Shown here one piece after another: positions 34,701 through 44,540 of a stretch of DNA of 64,000 nucleotides. The position numbers and the translations under genes are program-made. The DNA comes from Sporisorium sorghi (lineage: Eukaryota; Basidiomycota; Ustilaginomycetes; Ustilaginales; Ustilaginaceae): contig JALCCG010000103.1 of the NCBI GenBank assembly GCA_023212695.1, forward strand, positions 1-64,000, written 5' to 3'. The first letter of the stretch is position 1; each line of letters begins with the position of its first letter. The notes beneath the pieces were generated by a model that did no database searches, was not told the DNA's origin, and was given only the letters and a program-made list of their open reading frames with translations.

Positions 34701-35126
34701 GACGCTGAGTTCCGAGTCGGCGGCGAGCTTGGAGAGCGCATCAAAGGTTTCGTTAAAGTAGACGAGAATCTCGCCCTTGCACACCTTTGTGATGTTGTAG
34801 AAGCTCTCGCAGGCAAAGTAGCGGATCTTGCTGTCCGGATCGTTGAAGCAAGCCAGTACAGGTTTGGCGATCTGCTCTAGAAAGGGAGCCAGCTCGATAC
34901 CGAGAGCGATCGCGATACCGGCGAGACCGATGAGGCCACCATTGCGAGCATTGACGTTCTGCGGCGATGCGGTCAAGAAGGAGCAGAGCTGCTGGACGAT
35001 GAGGTTGACGCGGGCGCGATCACCTTTGGCGAGACACTCGCGCACCTGCCGTTCCAAGTCGAGCGTGGCGGCCTTGCGCTTGTCGTAGACGCGATCGAGC
35101 AGCGCCTTTTGCAGAGCTGCGTCCAT
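31773..35126 (-). CDS. VAC14: Vac14 scaffold of the PI(3,5)P2-synthesis complex
   Basis: Scaffold that assembles the Fab1/PIKfyve lipid kinase and the Fig4 phosphatase on vacuolar or endosomal membranes. The 1117-residue intronless frame starts at an ATG. The first 330 residues are HEAT repeats, including the Vac14 signature SFLTASPQNVNARNGGLIGLAGIAIALG and NSDVRVATANVLADFLREI. After a charged linker of about 100 residues comes EDIWVDGTEVRIDYAAIMEILINHI. The second helical half has LLDEHEETRVSALEWLLMLHQKSP, and the Fig4-binding C-terminal region ends near GLGFLHSVPRSS. A further tail of about 200 residues is Ser/Ala/Gly-rich and not conserved. Yeast Vac14 is 880 residues and human 782, so the excess lies in linkers and tail. 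PRE3 ends convergently only 113 bases away. Confidence 0.95.
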   Translation of the reverse strand: MDAALQKALLDRVYDKRKAATLDLERQVRECLAKGDRARVNLIVQQLCSFLTASPQNVNARNGGLIGLAGIAIALGIELAPFLEQIAKPVLACFNDPDSKIRYFACESFYNITKVCKGEILVYFNETFDALSKLAADSELSVKNGAELLDRLLKDIVCEAAPHYVSQFQDVSLIRAHQDAHEGFAGGVAELDVAREKAHQVDQEGTANNKVFSLARFIPLLAERMYVLSPFTRNYLVSWITVLGSVPELELVSYLPSFLDGLLKYLSDPNSDVRVATANVLADFLREIRHAAELAARRHAFEQHRAERQEHKRRKGKERTSAPPIEDAPAKSQTADESLLQTQTELQPRSVSSSKSMRSSSQAPSAKARTEGTTSPAPSQRPSQSNLDDDLAADDDEDEEEDIWVDGTEVRIDYAAIMEILINHIGYPDEETQATTLQWIAEFLLVVKEVVVPFTPRLISAILPSLAHHSPAIASAAHDTNVNLYRVIQDIAAPPTPPAARPLSSSAAALQGHRHTGSTSSGRDRGNAGSPTQPLTRHASVSRPSASAATATTSVTASASGPLSPRSRAGTVSGEPAAGIAAISLSDNAGNNDRTASPVQNGADGTAVADVDPFDYQATVNALTLQLLDEHEETRVSALEWLLMLHQKSPQKILSMDDGTFPALLKTLSDPSDEVIRCDLRLLAQISSASEDSYFHAFMANLLSLFSTDRRLLETRGSLIIRQLCASLHTERIFRTLAEILEKDEDLEFASIMVQNLAIILITSPELADFRKKLRNLDSREGQLLFASIYRCWCHNAVAAFSLCLLAQAYEHASNLLTIFAELEITVSLLIQIDKLVQLLESPIFTALRLQLLEPERYPYLFKCLYGILMLLPQSSAFVTLRNRLNAVNGLGFLHSVPRSSYSARSSSKAGSGAGSGASTGGGAGSAGAAGSSSGGGSASMAEIKWNDLLHHFRVVQNKHERARRQAAMGTTTMATAGSTQLAPDYAAPRLTSAAGASSTSSAAGGAAGRRRISQAATPISPTATTTSGPGRFGLGLSAATNANGRGGGSTSAPSTATSSFFGIHLPTGAGSASTAAHAAAATRSSSPSAARRYASGQQQQTSNPGSRHPSKGSSLR

Positions 35127-35980
35127 GCTGCTGCTGCTGCTGCTGCGCTGAGTGCCACCTGACCGAAACGGGACCAGTGCCGATGTGCTGACTGACTGGA
35201 GGGATTGAGTGAGTGACAGAAGAGAGAGAGAGAAGGGAGCAGGCGATTGTGATCAAGGTCTCTTGCATCCCCGACAGCACTTCACGCTTGTCAGGGTCCT
35301 CTCGCAGCTTTTTGCTTCGGCACGGACCGTTCGAGCTTGGCGTGTTGTGCTCTTCTTTTCTCAAACTGCCTGGCTGCAGCCGTGATTTTTCTTCTCGCTC
35401 GGAAAGGCCGACAGCAAGCGGTGAGGCAGAGAGATGTGGAGGAATTTCGGTCTTCAGCAAGGTAAGCACGCACGCCGCACGCACGCGTTGGGAAGACTCG
35501 CGATTTTGGCGCAGGAGAGGGAAGAAGTGAAAGGGGCGGCGCACACAGCGAAGCAACGCGTTTTCTGGCTGCCTGCGAAGCTCTCCTCTTTCTTCATTCT
35601 TGAGGATGACGGACAGTGAGAGGGGAAAAAAAAAAAAAAAAAAAAAAAAAGTTCTGATTGCAAAAGAGAACCTGGGAAAAAAAATAAAATTGAGAGCCTC
35701 TCTTGATGAAACGGATCGTCCAACACCTTTCAACGATACCACTTTGGCAGCATCTTGCTCAGCTTTCTTTCGATTCATACTCAGCAGCATCGACTCAGGC
35801 AGTAGAGAGAGCAACGGCAAGAAGAGGCTCCACCTTTCGATTCAGTGCGCCAATCGAGGCAGGTTCTGGCTCCAAGCTCGACTTCGACTTCGACTCTGCG
35901 AATCGCCTTTTAGCTGAACAGCGTTGGTCGGCGGTCGACTTGGTCTTTGCGGTGCTCGCCGCCTTTTCAATACATTCAAG
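35127..35980. promoter_or_regulatory. Divergent intergenic region, VAC14 and deubiquitinase
   Basis: About 850 bases carrying both promoters, with an A25 run at 35626-35650. The VAC14-side 45 bases include a CTG/CTGCTG run. No gene is supported. Confidence 0.6.
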
Positions 35981-38275
35981 ATGGCCGAGGTGGTGAGACG
36001 GCCATCGTCGCAAGCCGACAACGGCTCGGGCTCGGGCTCACGCTCCTACAGCCAGTCACCGCAGAAGAATGGTCTGCGTCGATCCGACTCGTTCTCCAGC
36101 CAGACCAACAAGACTTCCTCGCCGAATGGGCATCACCACAAGAAGTCGTCCTCGATCAGCTCTTTGCCCTCGTCGCCTTCCAAACAGGAAAGGAGGAAGC
36201 TCGCCAAGGAGATCCTCAACGCTGGCGGAGATCAGCTGCGCGACACGCTCAAGCAGAGAGGCATGCTGCATGCTCTCCTCTCGGATCCAGTCAAGTTCAT
36301 CAAGTCGAATCAGAAGCAGGGCCAGGACTACACCACGCTCGGGCTCACCCCCGTCAATGATCCCAACTTTGCCGCCGCACAGAAGCGCAAGCAAGAGCAA
36401 AAGCAGCATGCGCTGCTGCTGCACACCGACTCGCCCAGCATCAACGGCAACGGCAACGGCAACGGGGCCTTATCGCCAGAAGCGCCGTCGTCACCGACTA
36501 AGAATGGCAAAGCCAAGTCGCGCGACCTTTACCCTTACAAGGTCTCACTGCGCTTCCCTGGGAAAGTGCGCGGTGTGGCGGCCGGCCTGGCCAACTACGG
36601 CAACACGTGCTACATGAACAGCGTCATGCAGTCGCTCATCCACACGCCGCCGCTTGCATTTGCGCTCCTCACCCAAGACCTCGATACGTTGCATGGAGAG
36701 TGGGGTGGCAAGCCCAACGCCGTGTTTGACGCCGTCACAGCCATGCAGGCTTTCACCCGAGCATCATTGATGGGCTCCAAAGTCACAAACGCGCCCAAGG
36801 AGTTCAACAATAACCTCAAGGCGTTTGCAAAGCCACTCCGCAGGGGAAGGCAAGAGGACGCGCACGAGTACCTCCGTTTCTTGCTCGAAGCGCTCCAGCA
36901 GAGCTGCCTGTCGCGTGCCTCGAAATCGCTCAAACCAGACGATCCCGTCCGCCGCACCACGTTCGTGCAAAAGATGTTTGGCGGCAAGCTGCGCAGCCGC
37001 GTGACGTGCCAAAGCTGCGGTCACAACTCGGACACGTTTGACCCGTTTATGGATCTCAGCCTCGACGTGCGCAAGGGCATCTCCTCGCTCACCGACGCCT
37101 TTCGCGCTTTTGTGGCTAAGGACCACCTGACGGGCTCCGAAAAGTACAAGTGCGACAAGTGCAAGCGCAAAGTCGACGCGACCAAGCAGTTCACCATCGA
37201 GACCGCGCCGCCGGCGCTCACCGTGCACCTCAAGCGCTTCACCGCGTTCGGTGGCAAGGTGTCGCGCCAGATCGCGTTTGACGAGACGCTCAATGTTGCT
37301 CCGTACCTATCCGTCAACCGTGGCCCAGCGCGGTACAAGCTTTACGCTGTCGTGCACCACTATGGATCGGGCCCAAACAGCGGTCATTACGTGGCGAGCG
37401 TCCGGTCACCCTCGGGCAAGTGGACAAGGATGGACGACAGCCTCGTGTCCGAGATGAGCAGGAGCGGGCCGCTGAACGATCAGAGCGCCTACATCTTGTT
37501 CTACATGAAGGAGAAGGACGAGGCGCTCGACAAGGCGATCGCGGCCGCGACTTCGGTCAGGCCTCCTTCGGTGGTCAAGGCATCGCCCGCATCGCCGATG
37601 GTGGGCGAGAAGAAGCGCAAAGCTGTGTCCGAGTCCGAGTCCGGTTCCGACTCTGAGGATGACAATGCTGCAGCGGAAGCGGACGACTTCGACGACGATG
37701 CAGCGTACCGAGCGATTCTGAAGCGTCAAAAAGCCGCCGCCTCCCGCGAAGATGAGAGCGACTCCGAGTCTTCTCCACAACCCCGCACGACGGCGCAGAA
37801 GCTCGATCATATGCTGTCAACCCAACCCAAGTCCGCTGCCAGCTTCTACGGCGGCTCCTCCGCTCCACGCAACCCGTTCACCATGCCTTCTTCATCCGAT
37901 GGACTGGACGAAGAGCTCGGCACAGCCGTCGACAGGGACGAGTACGAGTCGCTCGTCGGACCCTCCTCCACCATCGCCTCTTTAGCTACAAGCCCATCTC
38001 GTGCTCCTGAGGACCCAGAAGCAGACTCCTCCGACACGGACTCGTTCGTCGCCATGTCAAAAAAGGAGAAGCGCAAGCAGAAGAAGGCGGCGGCGCAGCT
38101 CGTGCACACTGCTAAGCAGTCGCGTGGAATCCCGGCGTCGCCGTACGCTAGTGCGCTGACGGCGTACGGCTCGTCGAGCGCCAAGGAGCAGAAGAAGAAG
38201 AAGAGCAAGAAGGACAAGGAGAGGGCGCTGGGCGGGTTGGCGGGGAGGATGAAGCCGAGGCCGGCGGCGTTTTGA
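35981..38275 (+). CDS. Ubiquitin carboxyl-terminal hydrolase, USP36/USP42-like (S. pombe Ubp16-like)
   Basis: Cysteine deubiquitinase of the USP family, likely nuclear or nucleolar. The 764-residue product starts at ATG 35981; the frame upstream reaches only TTG. The catalytic domain spans about residues 200-510: Cys210 in GLANYGNTCYMNS, the QEDAHEYLRFLLEAL box, two zinc-ribbon CxxC pairs (CQSCG and CDKCK), His469 in YGSGPNSGHYVASV and Asp485 in KWTRMDDSLVSE. The domain layout, with a compact catalytic core and RTTFVQKMFGGKLRSRVTCQSCG, is that of USP36/42/17 and their fungal relatives. Ahead of it is a Ser/Lys-rich leader with a Gly-Asn repeat (NGNGNGNG). The C-terminal 250 residues are acidic, then strongly basic (KKEKRKQKKAAAQ and KKKKSKKDKE), suiting nuclear localisation. 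All catalytic residues are present. Confidence 0.93.
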   Translation: MAEVVRRPSSQADNGSGSGSRSYSQSPQKNGLRRSDSFSSQTNKTSSPNGHHHKKSSSISSLPSSPSKQERRKLAKEILNAGGDQLRDTLKQRGMLHALLSDPVKFIKSNQKQGQDYTTLGLTPVNDPNFAAAQKRKQEQKQHALLLHTDSPSINGNGNGNGALSPEAPSSPTKNGKAKSRDLYPYKVSLRFPGKVRGVAAGLANYGNTCYMNSVMQSLIHTPPLAFALLTQDLDTLHGEWGGKPNAVFDAVTAMQAFTRASLMGSKVTNAPKEFNNNLKAFAKPLRRGRQEDAHEYLRFLLEALQQSCLSRASKSLKPDDPVRRTTFVQKMFGGKLRSRVTCQSCGHNSDTFDPFMDLSLDVRKGISSLTDAFRAFVAKDHLTGSEKYKCDKCKRKVDATKQFTIETAPPALTVHLKRFTAFGGKVSRQIAFDETLNVAPYLSVNRGPARYKLYAVVHHYGSGPNSGHYVASVRSPSGKWTRMDDSLVSEMSRSGPLNDQSAYILFYMKEKDEALDKAIAAATSVRPPSVVKASPASPMVGEKKRKAVSESESGSDSEDDNAAAEADDFDDDAAYRAILKRQKAAASREDESDSESSPQPRTTAQKLDHMLSTQPKSAASFYGGSSAPRNPFTMPSSSDGLDEELGTAVDRDEYESLVGPSSTIASLATSPSRAPEDPEADSSDTDSFVAMSKKEKRKQKKAAAQLVHTAKQSRGIPASPYASALTAYGSSSAKEQKKKKSKKDKERALGGLAGRMKPRPAAF

Positions 38276-38606
38276 GGTGTAGCGTTATGCTTTTGTCTTT
38301 TTGTTTGCTTTGCGTTGGTTGAATGCATTTAGAGTTCGGAGTGTTTGTCAAGCAGTGAGATGGGGATCGTGAGCGTTCTGAGGGCAATCGGACTCTGTTC
38401 TAGGCCGTTGCGAGGCGGAGTGTGTGAGAACAAATGGACCCTTGCTTCTTCGTGGGCCAGTATAGAGTGTGGCGGGCGCGTCATAGCGTCGGGACTCGGA
38501 CAGCGTGCAAAGTGTTGATCTCGGCGCGCCCTGTCCAACACACTTCCTTGCCTTCTCTCCTCGCTCAATCACTGACTCGATCTCCTCCCTCTCCATTATC
38601 TCCACA
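38276..38606. promoter_or_regulatory. Intergenic region, deubiquitinase to TBCA
   Basis: About 330 bases, tandem genes on the same strand. It holds the deubiquitinase 3' flank and a pyrimidine-rich TBCA promoter just before the ATG. Confidence 0.55.
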
Positions 38607-39303
38607 ATGGCGGGCTTGACAGATCTCGCGTCGATCAAGCGCCAGCTGCAGATCAAGACGGGCGTGGTCAAGCGGTGAGCGCACTCCCATCTCGTCAGAC
38701 TCTCTTCCGGGTTCGCATAGTTGCTGACATCTTCTCTCCCGTTTCTGGTTTGTGCTCAGGCTGGCAAAGGAGGAATCTTCATACCTGACAGAGGCGAAGC
38801 AGCAAGAGGAGCGCATTCAAAAGTTCATCGACGACGGACGCGATGAGTACGACGTTAAGCAGCAGGTTAGTGCCCGCTGCCCCACATTCCTCTTGTCTTC
38901 TCTCCCTTCCAGACCCATTTCTCTCCTCTCCCGTTCGCCTCATTCCGCCTGCTGCTCAGAAGTGGTTGAATAGCTGACAATCATTCTTGCTGTGGTGTGT
39001 GGTAACAGCGCTCAGTGCTGCAAGACACGCTGAAAATGATCCCGGACTGCCGCACGCGCCTGCAGCTGGCCGCTGACGACCTCGTGGGCTACGTCGTAAG
39101 TCCCCCCACACCGCACTCACACCCATCCCTTCACACCTTCAGTAAGCGCACCTTTGCTGATGTTTCCGACTCCGTCTGTGCGCACGAAACAGGAAGGCGT
39201 GGAAGCGGACGCCGACGTGCAGAGCAGCAGCGAGTACGCAGCAGCAAAACAGGTGGTCGCTCAGACGCGCGCGCAGCTCGACTCGCCCCTGCCTGCTGTA
39301 TGA
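38607..39303 (+). CDS. RBL2: Tubulin-folding cofactor A (TBCA/Rbl2/Alp31), four exons
   Basis: Small helical chaperone that captures beta-tubulin released from CCT before dimer assembly. Exons are 38607-38674, 38760-38865, 39009-39095 and 39193-39303. All three introns have GT-AG ends (donors GTGAGC, GTTAGT, GTAAGT; acceptors CTCAG, AACAG, AACAG), and TTGCTGACAT and AGCTGACAAT branch-like sites are visible in the first two. The 123-residue product begins MAGLTDLASIKRQLQIKTGVVKRLAKEESSY and continues with the charged helices EAKQQEERIQKFIDDGRDEYDVKQQRSVLQDTLKMIPDCRTRLQ. The family-typical K-T-G-V-V-K-R-L-x-K-E and L-x-E-T/D-x-x-M-I-P-D segments are intact. Human TBCA has 108 residues and yeast Rbl2 106. 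It is the most intron-rich gene in the window. Its functional partner CCT lies far upstream, with no operon implied. Confidence 0.93.
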
Positions 39304-39677
39304 TCCGCACACTGACACGCAATCCAACGCCGACGTCGAACAATCTCGTGATCTCTGTGACGCTACGAATCATTCGCACAGACCGATCGCTCGCCAAACA
39401 CACGATTGGAGTCAAAGCTGTTGATACATGCCAACAATGCGCGCGACCAAGGGACGTCTACAAATACCAACCAACCAAGAAAGAGGTGTACGTGTCTACC
39501 AAAACAGACCCGGCGTCTAAAAGAGAATACATAAGAATCCAGCCCGAAGAGAAGAAACAGCTGGTGGGTAACCCGGTACAATGTCGAGAAAGAGAATCTA
39601 GTGGACTGAGTGTGGTGTGCGAGAAGCGCGAGGTTTGCGAAGACGTTCCTAAGAAAAATTTTACAGAGTTGGAGGGT
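39304..39677. other. Convergent intergenic region, TBCA and RRM protein
   Basis: About 370 bases holding both 3' flanks. No gene is supported; open frames running through it are extensions of the TBCA last exon in another frame. Confidence 0.6.
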
Positions 39678-42600
39678 TCAACGATCAGCACCAGCCGTCG
39701 CCGTCGCCTCCTTTGCTGGATCTCCGCCCTCCTCATCCGCTCTGAGCGACGACAGATGCAGCGACGACGCCGACGACTGCGAGTGCGGCAGGTCCTTGCC
39801 ACCCACCACAGGCGAGTCGGACGGGCTGAACGGGCTAAACATGAACGCGTTCGGATCGCGGTTGTACCCGCCCGAAAACGGATCCGGTCGCTGCTTCCCC
39901 GCTCCATTGAAGCCAGAGCCAGCACCGCCGAATCCATCAACGTTACCGCGCTGCTGCTGCATGGCCTGCAACCGCTGCGCCAAGGCAGCGCGCGTCGTCT
40001 CGTCAAAGTCCAGGCCATCGAAAGCGTCCGCCAGCTCGGTCTCGGACAGCGGTGGCATGCCCGTGAAATCGTCCGGGTGCTGCTGTTGCTGAAGCGGGAA
40101 CAGCGGTCGGTCTGACAATGCGTTCGCACGCTGATCAAAGTCGAACGGTTGGTTCGAGTGCGAGCTTCCACCACCGTTGCCGCCGTAGCCAGCGCCGTTC
40201 AGGGCTCCATTCGGGCCCATGGACGGCAGCCCACCGTTTTGCGAGGAGGGGAATCTGGGCTGGCCGCGGAAGTGATGCTGCTGCTGTTGCTGCTGTTGAA
40301 GGTGCGGAAGCTGGTGCTGTTGCTGCTGATGCTGCTGGTTCTGTAAAAACGATGGCAGAGGCGCTCGCTGCCCCATATTCGGCAAACCCTGGCCACCATG
40401 CACAGGTGGAGCAGGGCCACCACCACCGCCAAGATTCGCCGCAGCAAGCTGCCTCGCCAACGTCGACAGCGGATCGTTCGCCATCCCAAACCCAGGCGCA
40501 CCCCTCTGCCCCTGAGCCTGCGCCTGCGCCTGCTGAGCCTGCACCGCGCTGAGCGCACTGCCCAACCCCGCCAACTGTGCCAGCTGCGACGGACTCAGCG
40601 TGCTCAGCCCCGCCAGCCCGGCCAGCTGCCCCAGCTGCGCATACTGCGCCATAGTCTGCGCTGCGGCCGCCGCAGCCTTGTCGCCCTGGCTGCGTCCCCA
40701 GCTCAGGCGGATTTTGGAGTTGAGGATGGGAAACCCGTTCATGCGCTGAATGGCGTTCTCGGCGTCTTGCTTGCGCACGTACTGCACAAAGCCGCACCCT
40801 TTCCCAGGTGGGATCTTGACGTACGTGATCTCGCCAAAGTGTTCGAAGTACCTTCGAAGTGTGGCTTCGGAGATGAGCGAGGACAAGCCTCCTACGAAGA
40901 CGGTCGTGTTGTTCGGGTCAGCCGCGCTGTCGCCGGGATTGCCGCTGACGCCGCTACCCTGTGGCATGGGCGGCGGAGGAGCCGACGAGGGTGTGTGGGA
41001 ACGCGGCATTCCCGCAGGTGACGAATCGCGAGCGCCATCGCCGACATTGCCAGGGAACCCGCCATACAGTGGCCCGAAGGAAGCAGGCGGCATGTTGCCA
41101 CTACTACCACCAGCATCGTACGGCGAGGCTGGCGAGGCTGGCGAGATGAGAGAGATGAGCGAGCTGGGATGCGTCGGACTCGACTGCTGACGCAAGTGAG
41201 GCTGAGGCGAGACGACTTCGGATCGAGCACCTGGACCACCGCCACCGCCTGGCGCACCGCCGTACAAGAACGAAGGTCCTGCGTTCTGAGCAGGATTGTG
41301 AGGACGCGGCATCTGCAGATGCTGCTGGCTCGGATCGCCCGGCATGTTCGGACCAAGCGGAGGAGCAGACGGTGGTGCTCCGCCGCGATTCTTGGGAGTC
41401 GCTGTGCTGACACGCAGGGGACGACCAGGCGAGAGACCGTTGGCAGGCGAAACAACGACGCCCTGCATCTCGACAAGGGCGCGGTTGCAGTCGGCCTCGA
41501 GCGCAAAACGCACAAAGCCATATCCCTTCGAGACGCCCGTGACTGGATCGGTCATAATTTTGGCCGACTTGGTAGAGTGGAAGGGTGCAGGGCCGATGTG
41601 CGTGCCAGGCTGGTAGATGCCTTGCGCCTGCTGCGCATGGATGAGTGCGGATGCGAACGGGTGATTGTGCGGCCAAGCAGGAGGTTGCAGGAATTGGGCG
41701 ACGAGGTCCTCTTCGCGCAGATCAGGGCTCAGGTCGCCGACAAAGATACTGAACTCGGAGTCCTTGTGGATGCTGCCCACGGGGCTCTGCGCAGTGCCAA
41801 GCGCCATGCCGTGGGCGACATTGTCGTGGATGCGCGACGAGCGTTCCGACATGGACGAGTGTGGACGGTCGGATGGACCCATTGCAGACGGATGCACCGA
41901 CGGCGGAAAATCGAGTGGGCCCATGCCGCCGCCGTTGCGAGCTTGCCAAGACGAATGCATCTGGGCGGCGTGCTGGTGAGGCAGATGAGACATGGGATGG
42001 TGACTGCCAGTGTTGGAAGGATGCTGGTGCGAGAGGGGTTGCTGTTGCTGCTGCTGCTGCTGAGAATGCTGTTGCTGATGTTGTTGTTGGATTTGAGAAT
42101 GCTGTTGCGAGTGCTGGAAAGTGTGGGGAGCATGCTGAGGTGCATTGGCCGAGTGATGAGGTTCGGTAAAGTAACGAGGCGAAGTCACATTGCTCCTGGG
42201 AGGCGGTGACGAGGCGGGGTGAGAACCTGAGGGTGACCTTACTTGCTGCTGAGCCGAACGCTCGACTTCATGCAGCAGGCTTGGGCTGAACAGAGGCGGA
42301 CGCGAAAGGGGCGACGAGCTGCGCGCGGTGTTGAATGTGTGTCGCAAACGACTGGCCTGATCGTAGCCCACCCTAGATTGAGCAGGAGCAGCGTTGCCGT
42401 CAGAAGCTACACTCAAAGTGTTGCTGTGCAGGCTCGAGATGCTGTTGCTCATCGCGTTGCTGTTAGCGCTCGGGCTGAACATGCCAGTAAAACCCATGGA
42501 CTCGTGTCCAAGCTGGGAGTTGGAGCTTCCACTGGGAGCCGGGAGGTTGACGGTTGCGTGACCATCATCCGACGGGATGTTTCGAGACAGCTGGGATCTG

Positions 42601-42689
42601 CGAGGTCCCGTCAAGCGATCCACCTCGTCGGAAGGGTATTGAGAGAGGTTGAACGGAGGCATGCTCTGAGATGGAGCGTCAGCCGTCAT
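39678..42689 (-). CDS. RNA-binding protein with two RRMs, Csx1/Nam8/Ngr1 (TIA-1) type
   Basis: Probable post-transcriptional regulator of mRNA stability or splicing. The start is the ATG at 42689 (frame upstream reaches only GTG), giving 1003 residues. Two RRMs are visible. One, about residues 313-430, has RNP2 SIFVGDLSPD and RNP1 KGYGFVRF with a long loop insertion. The other, about 595-667, has RNP2 TVFVGGLSSL and RNP1 GCGFVQYV. These match RRM2 and RRM3 of Nam8, Ngr1, Csx1 and TIA-1, including the FVGGL and RLSWGRSQ ends. The usual RRM1 is not found in the N-terminal 300 residues, which are Ser/His/Gln-rich with a polyglutamine run. The C-terminus is Gln/Gly/Asn-rich, like prion-like tails of granule proteins. 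An internal GTAAGG near 42240 could be a cryptic donor but the frame stays open. Confidence 0.87.
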   Translation of the reverse strand: MTADAPSQSMPPFNLSQYPSDEVDRLTGPRRSQLSRNIPSDDGHATVNLPAPSGSSNSQLGHESMGFTGMFSPSANSNAMSNSISSLHSNTLSVASDGNAAPAQSRVGYDQASRLRHTFNTARSSSPLSRPPLFSPSLLHEVERSAQQQVRSPSGSHPASSPPPRSNVTSPRYFTEPHHSANAPQHAPHTFQHSQQHSQIQQQHQQQHSQQQQQQQQPLSHQHPSNTGSHHPMSHLPHQHAAQMHSSWQARNGGGMGPLDFPPSVHPSAMGPSDRPHSSMSERSSRIHDNVAHGMALGTAQSPVGSIHKDSEFSIFVGDLSPDLREEDLVAQFLQPPAWPHNHPFASALIHAQQAQGIYQPGTHIGPAPFHSTKSAKIMTDPVTGVSKGYGFVRFALEADCNRALVEMQGVVVSPANGLSPGRPLRVSTATPKNRGGAPPSAPPLGPNMPGDPSQQHLQMPRPHNPAQNAGPSFLYGGAPGGGGGPGARSEVVSPQPHLRQQSSPTHPSSLISLISPASPASPYDAGGSSGNMPPASFGPLYGGFPGNVGDGARDSSPAGMPRSHTPSSAPPPPMPQGSGVSGNPGDSAADPNNTTVFVGGLSSLISEATLRRYFEHFGEITYVKIPPGKGCGFVQYVRKQDAENAIQRMNGFPILNSKIRLSWGRSQGDKAAAAAAQTMAQYAQLGQLAGLAGLSTLSPSQLAQLAGLGSALSAVQAQQAQAQAQGQRGAPGFGMANDPLSTLARQLAAANLGGGGGPAPPVHGGQGLPNMGQRAPLPSFLQNQQHQQQQHQLPHLQQQQQQQHHFRGQPRFPSSQNGGLPSMGPNGALNGAGYGGNGGGSSHSNQPFDFDQRANALSDRPLFPLQQQQHPDDFTGMPPLSETELADAFDGLDFDETTRAALAQRLQAMQQQRGNVDGFGGAGSGFNGAGKQRPDPFSGGYNRDPNAFMFSPFSPSDSPVVGGKDLPHSQSSASSLHLSSLRADEEGGDPAKEATATAGADR

Positions 42690-44540
42690 GGCAGAGGACA
42701 AGGGATCGAGCAGCGCGACAGTCACGGCTGTCGACGCAATAACGGATGGCGATCAGTTGCTGAGTTGCAGAACCGTGCTGAAGTCCAGCACGCGATGGAT
42801 GGATGGATGGATGGATGGATGAATGCTTGCAGGGAGCGATTTGTTTTGAGCAGATGCGTCGGCGGTCGTTGCGAGAAAGAAGGCGAAAGCGTTGCAGGAG
42901 CAGGGGTAATAACGTTGAGTTGAAGTTGGCCTTTTGAGCAGATGAGGAGTGGCGCCTTTGTTGACCAAGTGGACCCGAAGCGGCCGAGATGACGGAATTG
43001 AGGCTGTGAAATGAAGCAGAGCCAAATGAAGCGAAACCTTGCCGTGAGAAAGATGTACAAAGGGGGACCGGTGTTGTACAAGGGCGTGTGAACTATCGAG
43101 ACAGCGGAGGAGTTGAACTGGTCCGAGAGAAGCGGTGATGTTGCGTGCAGGTCGGCCGGGAAAACGTTGGGAAGAAGACAAAGACGAACAAGGTGCACAA
43201 CGGAGAGCGTGGTCGGGACGATTTGCTGAACAAGGTTTTGGATGGTATACCGAAGGAACGAGTGCTATGCCGAGCGAGCCCAGAAGCTTTGTAATGTACA
43301 CCAAGGAAAAGAAGCCGTGCTTGAGAAGATCAAGCGCAGATGGTATCGGACGATTCTATGACGACGGCGGTCTCTGCAGAGCGAATGAGGTTTCCGTTTT
43401 GGAGCAGTGCAGAAGTCGACGGCGTACGACACAGCGTGTGCAGCTGTCGGCGGTGAAGAAGGGAATGGCGAACAGATGGAAAGAAGAGACGTTCGATTCG
43501 GCTCGAACGAGAGGTATAGACGGAGAACGGATGGATGGATGATGGTAGCAAGCAAAGCAAGTTGACCATTGATGGTCACCACCAACGACGACGAAGAGCA
43601 TATCTGTCAACTGCTCTTTTTTCGCTTTCAATGTTTTTTTTTTTTTTTTCTTTCTTCCCTCCCTCTCTGTGCCCGAGAAGAAAGAAGAATTGGTTGGCCA
43701 GAGAGGCTCACGGGCAGAAAGAGAAAACGCGTGTGCAAGCCGAGCTGAGCAGACGTGGAAATTGAAGGCCCTCCTTGCCACAGTCGATCAACCAGCTTGC
43801 TGCTTGCGACCCTTACCGCAGATTGGGTGTGACTCTGCCAAGAAGCAGCCAGAAGAACCCTTTGCCTTTCGGCCTTGCCAGAAAGAGCTCAGACAGCTCT
43901 AAAAATATTTTTTCAACCTTGTTTTTCTTCTTTTTCTGCTTAGAAATGCCACGCATGCGCGACCCGTAAAGGAGCGCTTCATGAAAGCGTGTTCTTCATT
44001 TTGATTTTCGTCTGGGTCCATTTCAATTGTGCAAGCGAGATTACAAAGTGGGCTCTGCGTGAATACAACTCGAACAATCAATCGTTTTTGAAGGTGGTCC
44101 TCTTCTTTGAAAGCGCCGGCCGCTACAAACAGACAAGGGATCGACAACGACACAAACAAAATGCCCCTTTTTTTTTTTTTTCCTGAAACGCTATGCTGCT
44201 TCTCATACGGTCTAACAAACCTAAAAAAATTTGCAGCTGTCAGTTCAAGCGATTCGACACCTACAAAAAATTCGCCGTCTTCCGCCTATCTCAGCAGTCG
44301 GCAGCACAGGAAAGTTGGCCGATCGGACGGTCAGGGTCCGACGTTGAATTGCAGCCTGCATTCGGCGGTACTGTACAGAACTGAGCACGCCTCGCACGGA
44401 TCCCTTCCCTTCCCTACAGCACCTCATAAGAGACTTGAGCTTGAGCATTTTCCCTTTCCATTATCACAATCGTCACCGTAGCATCTCTGCACCGTCGCAA
44501 CTCACCCTACATCCTCCTCCGCAAAACACCCTTCGACAAG
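42690..44540. promoter_or_regulatory. 1.85 kb divergent region, RRM protein and aminopeptidase P
   Basis: Long gene-free stretch holding both promoters. It has a GATG array at 42794-42820, T16 at 43634-43649 and T14 at 44168-44181. Small frames on both strands were read; none encodes an RRM or other known domain, so it does not supply a missing first exon for the RNA-binding protein. Confidence 0.6.
42794..42820. repeat. (GATG)n tetranucleotide repeat
   Basis: Between six and seven tandem copies of GATG/GGAT about 110 bases upstream of the RRM-protein start codon. Confidence 0.93.

Noticed and set aside
42690..44540. A missing RRM1 exon of the RNA-binding protein upstream of its ATG
   Set aside because: All minus-strand frames in the interval were read; none has RNP1 or RNP2 motifs.
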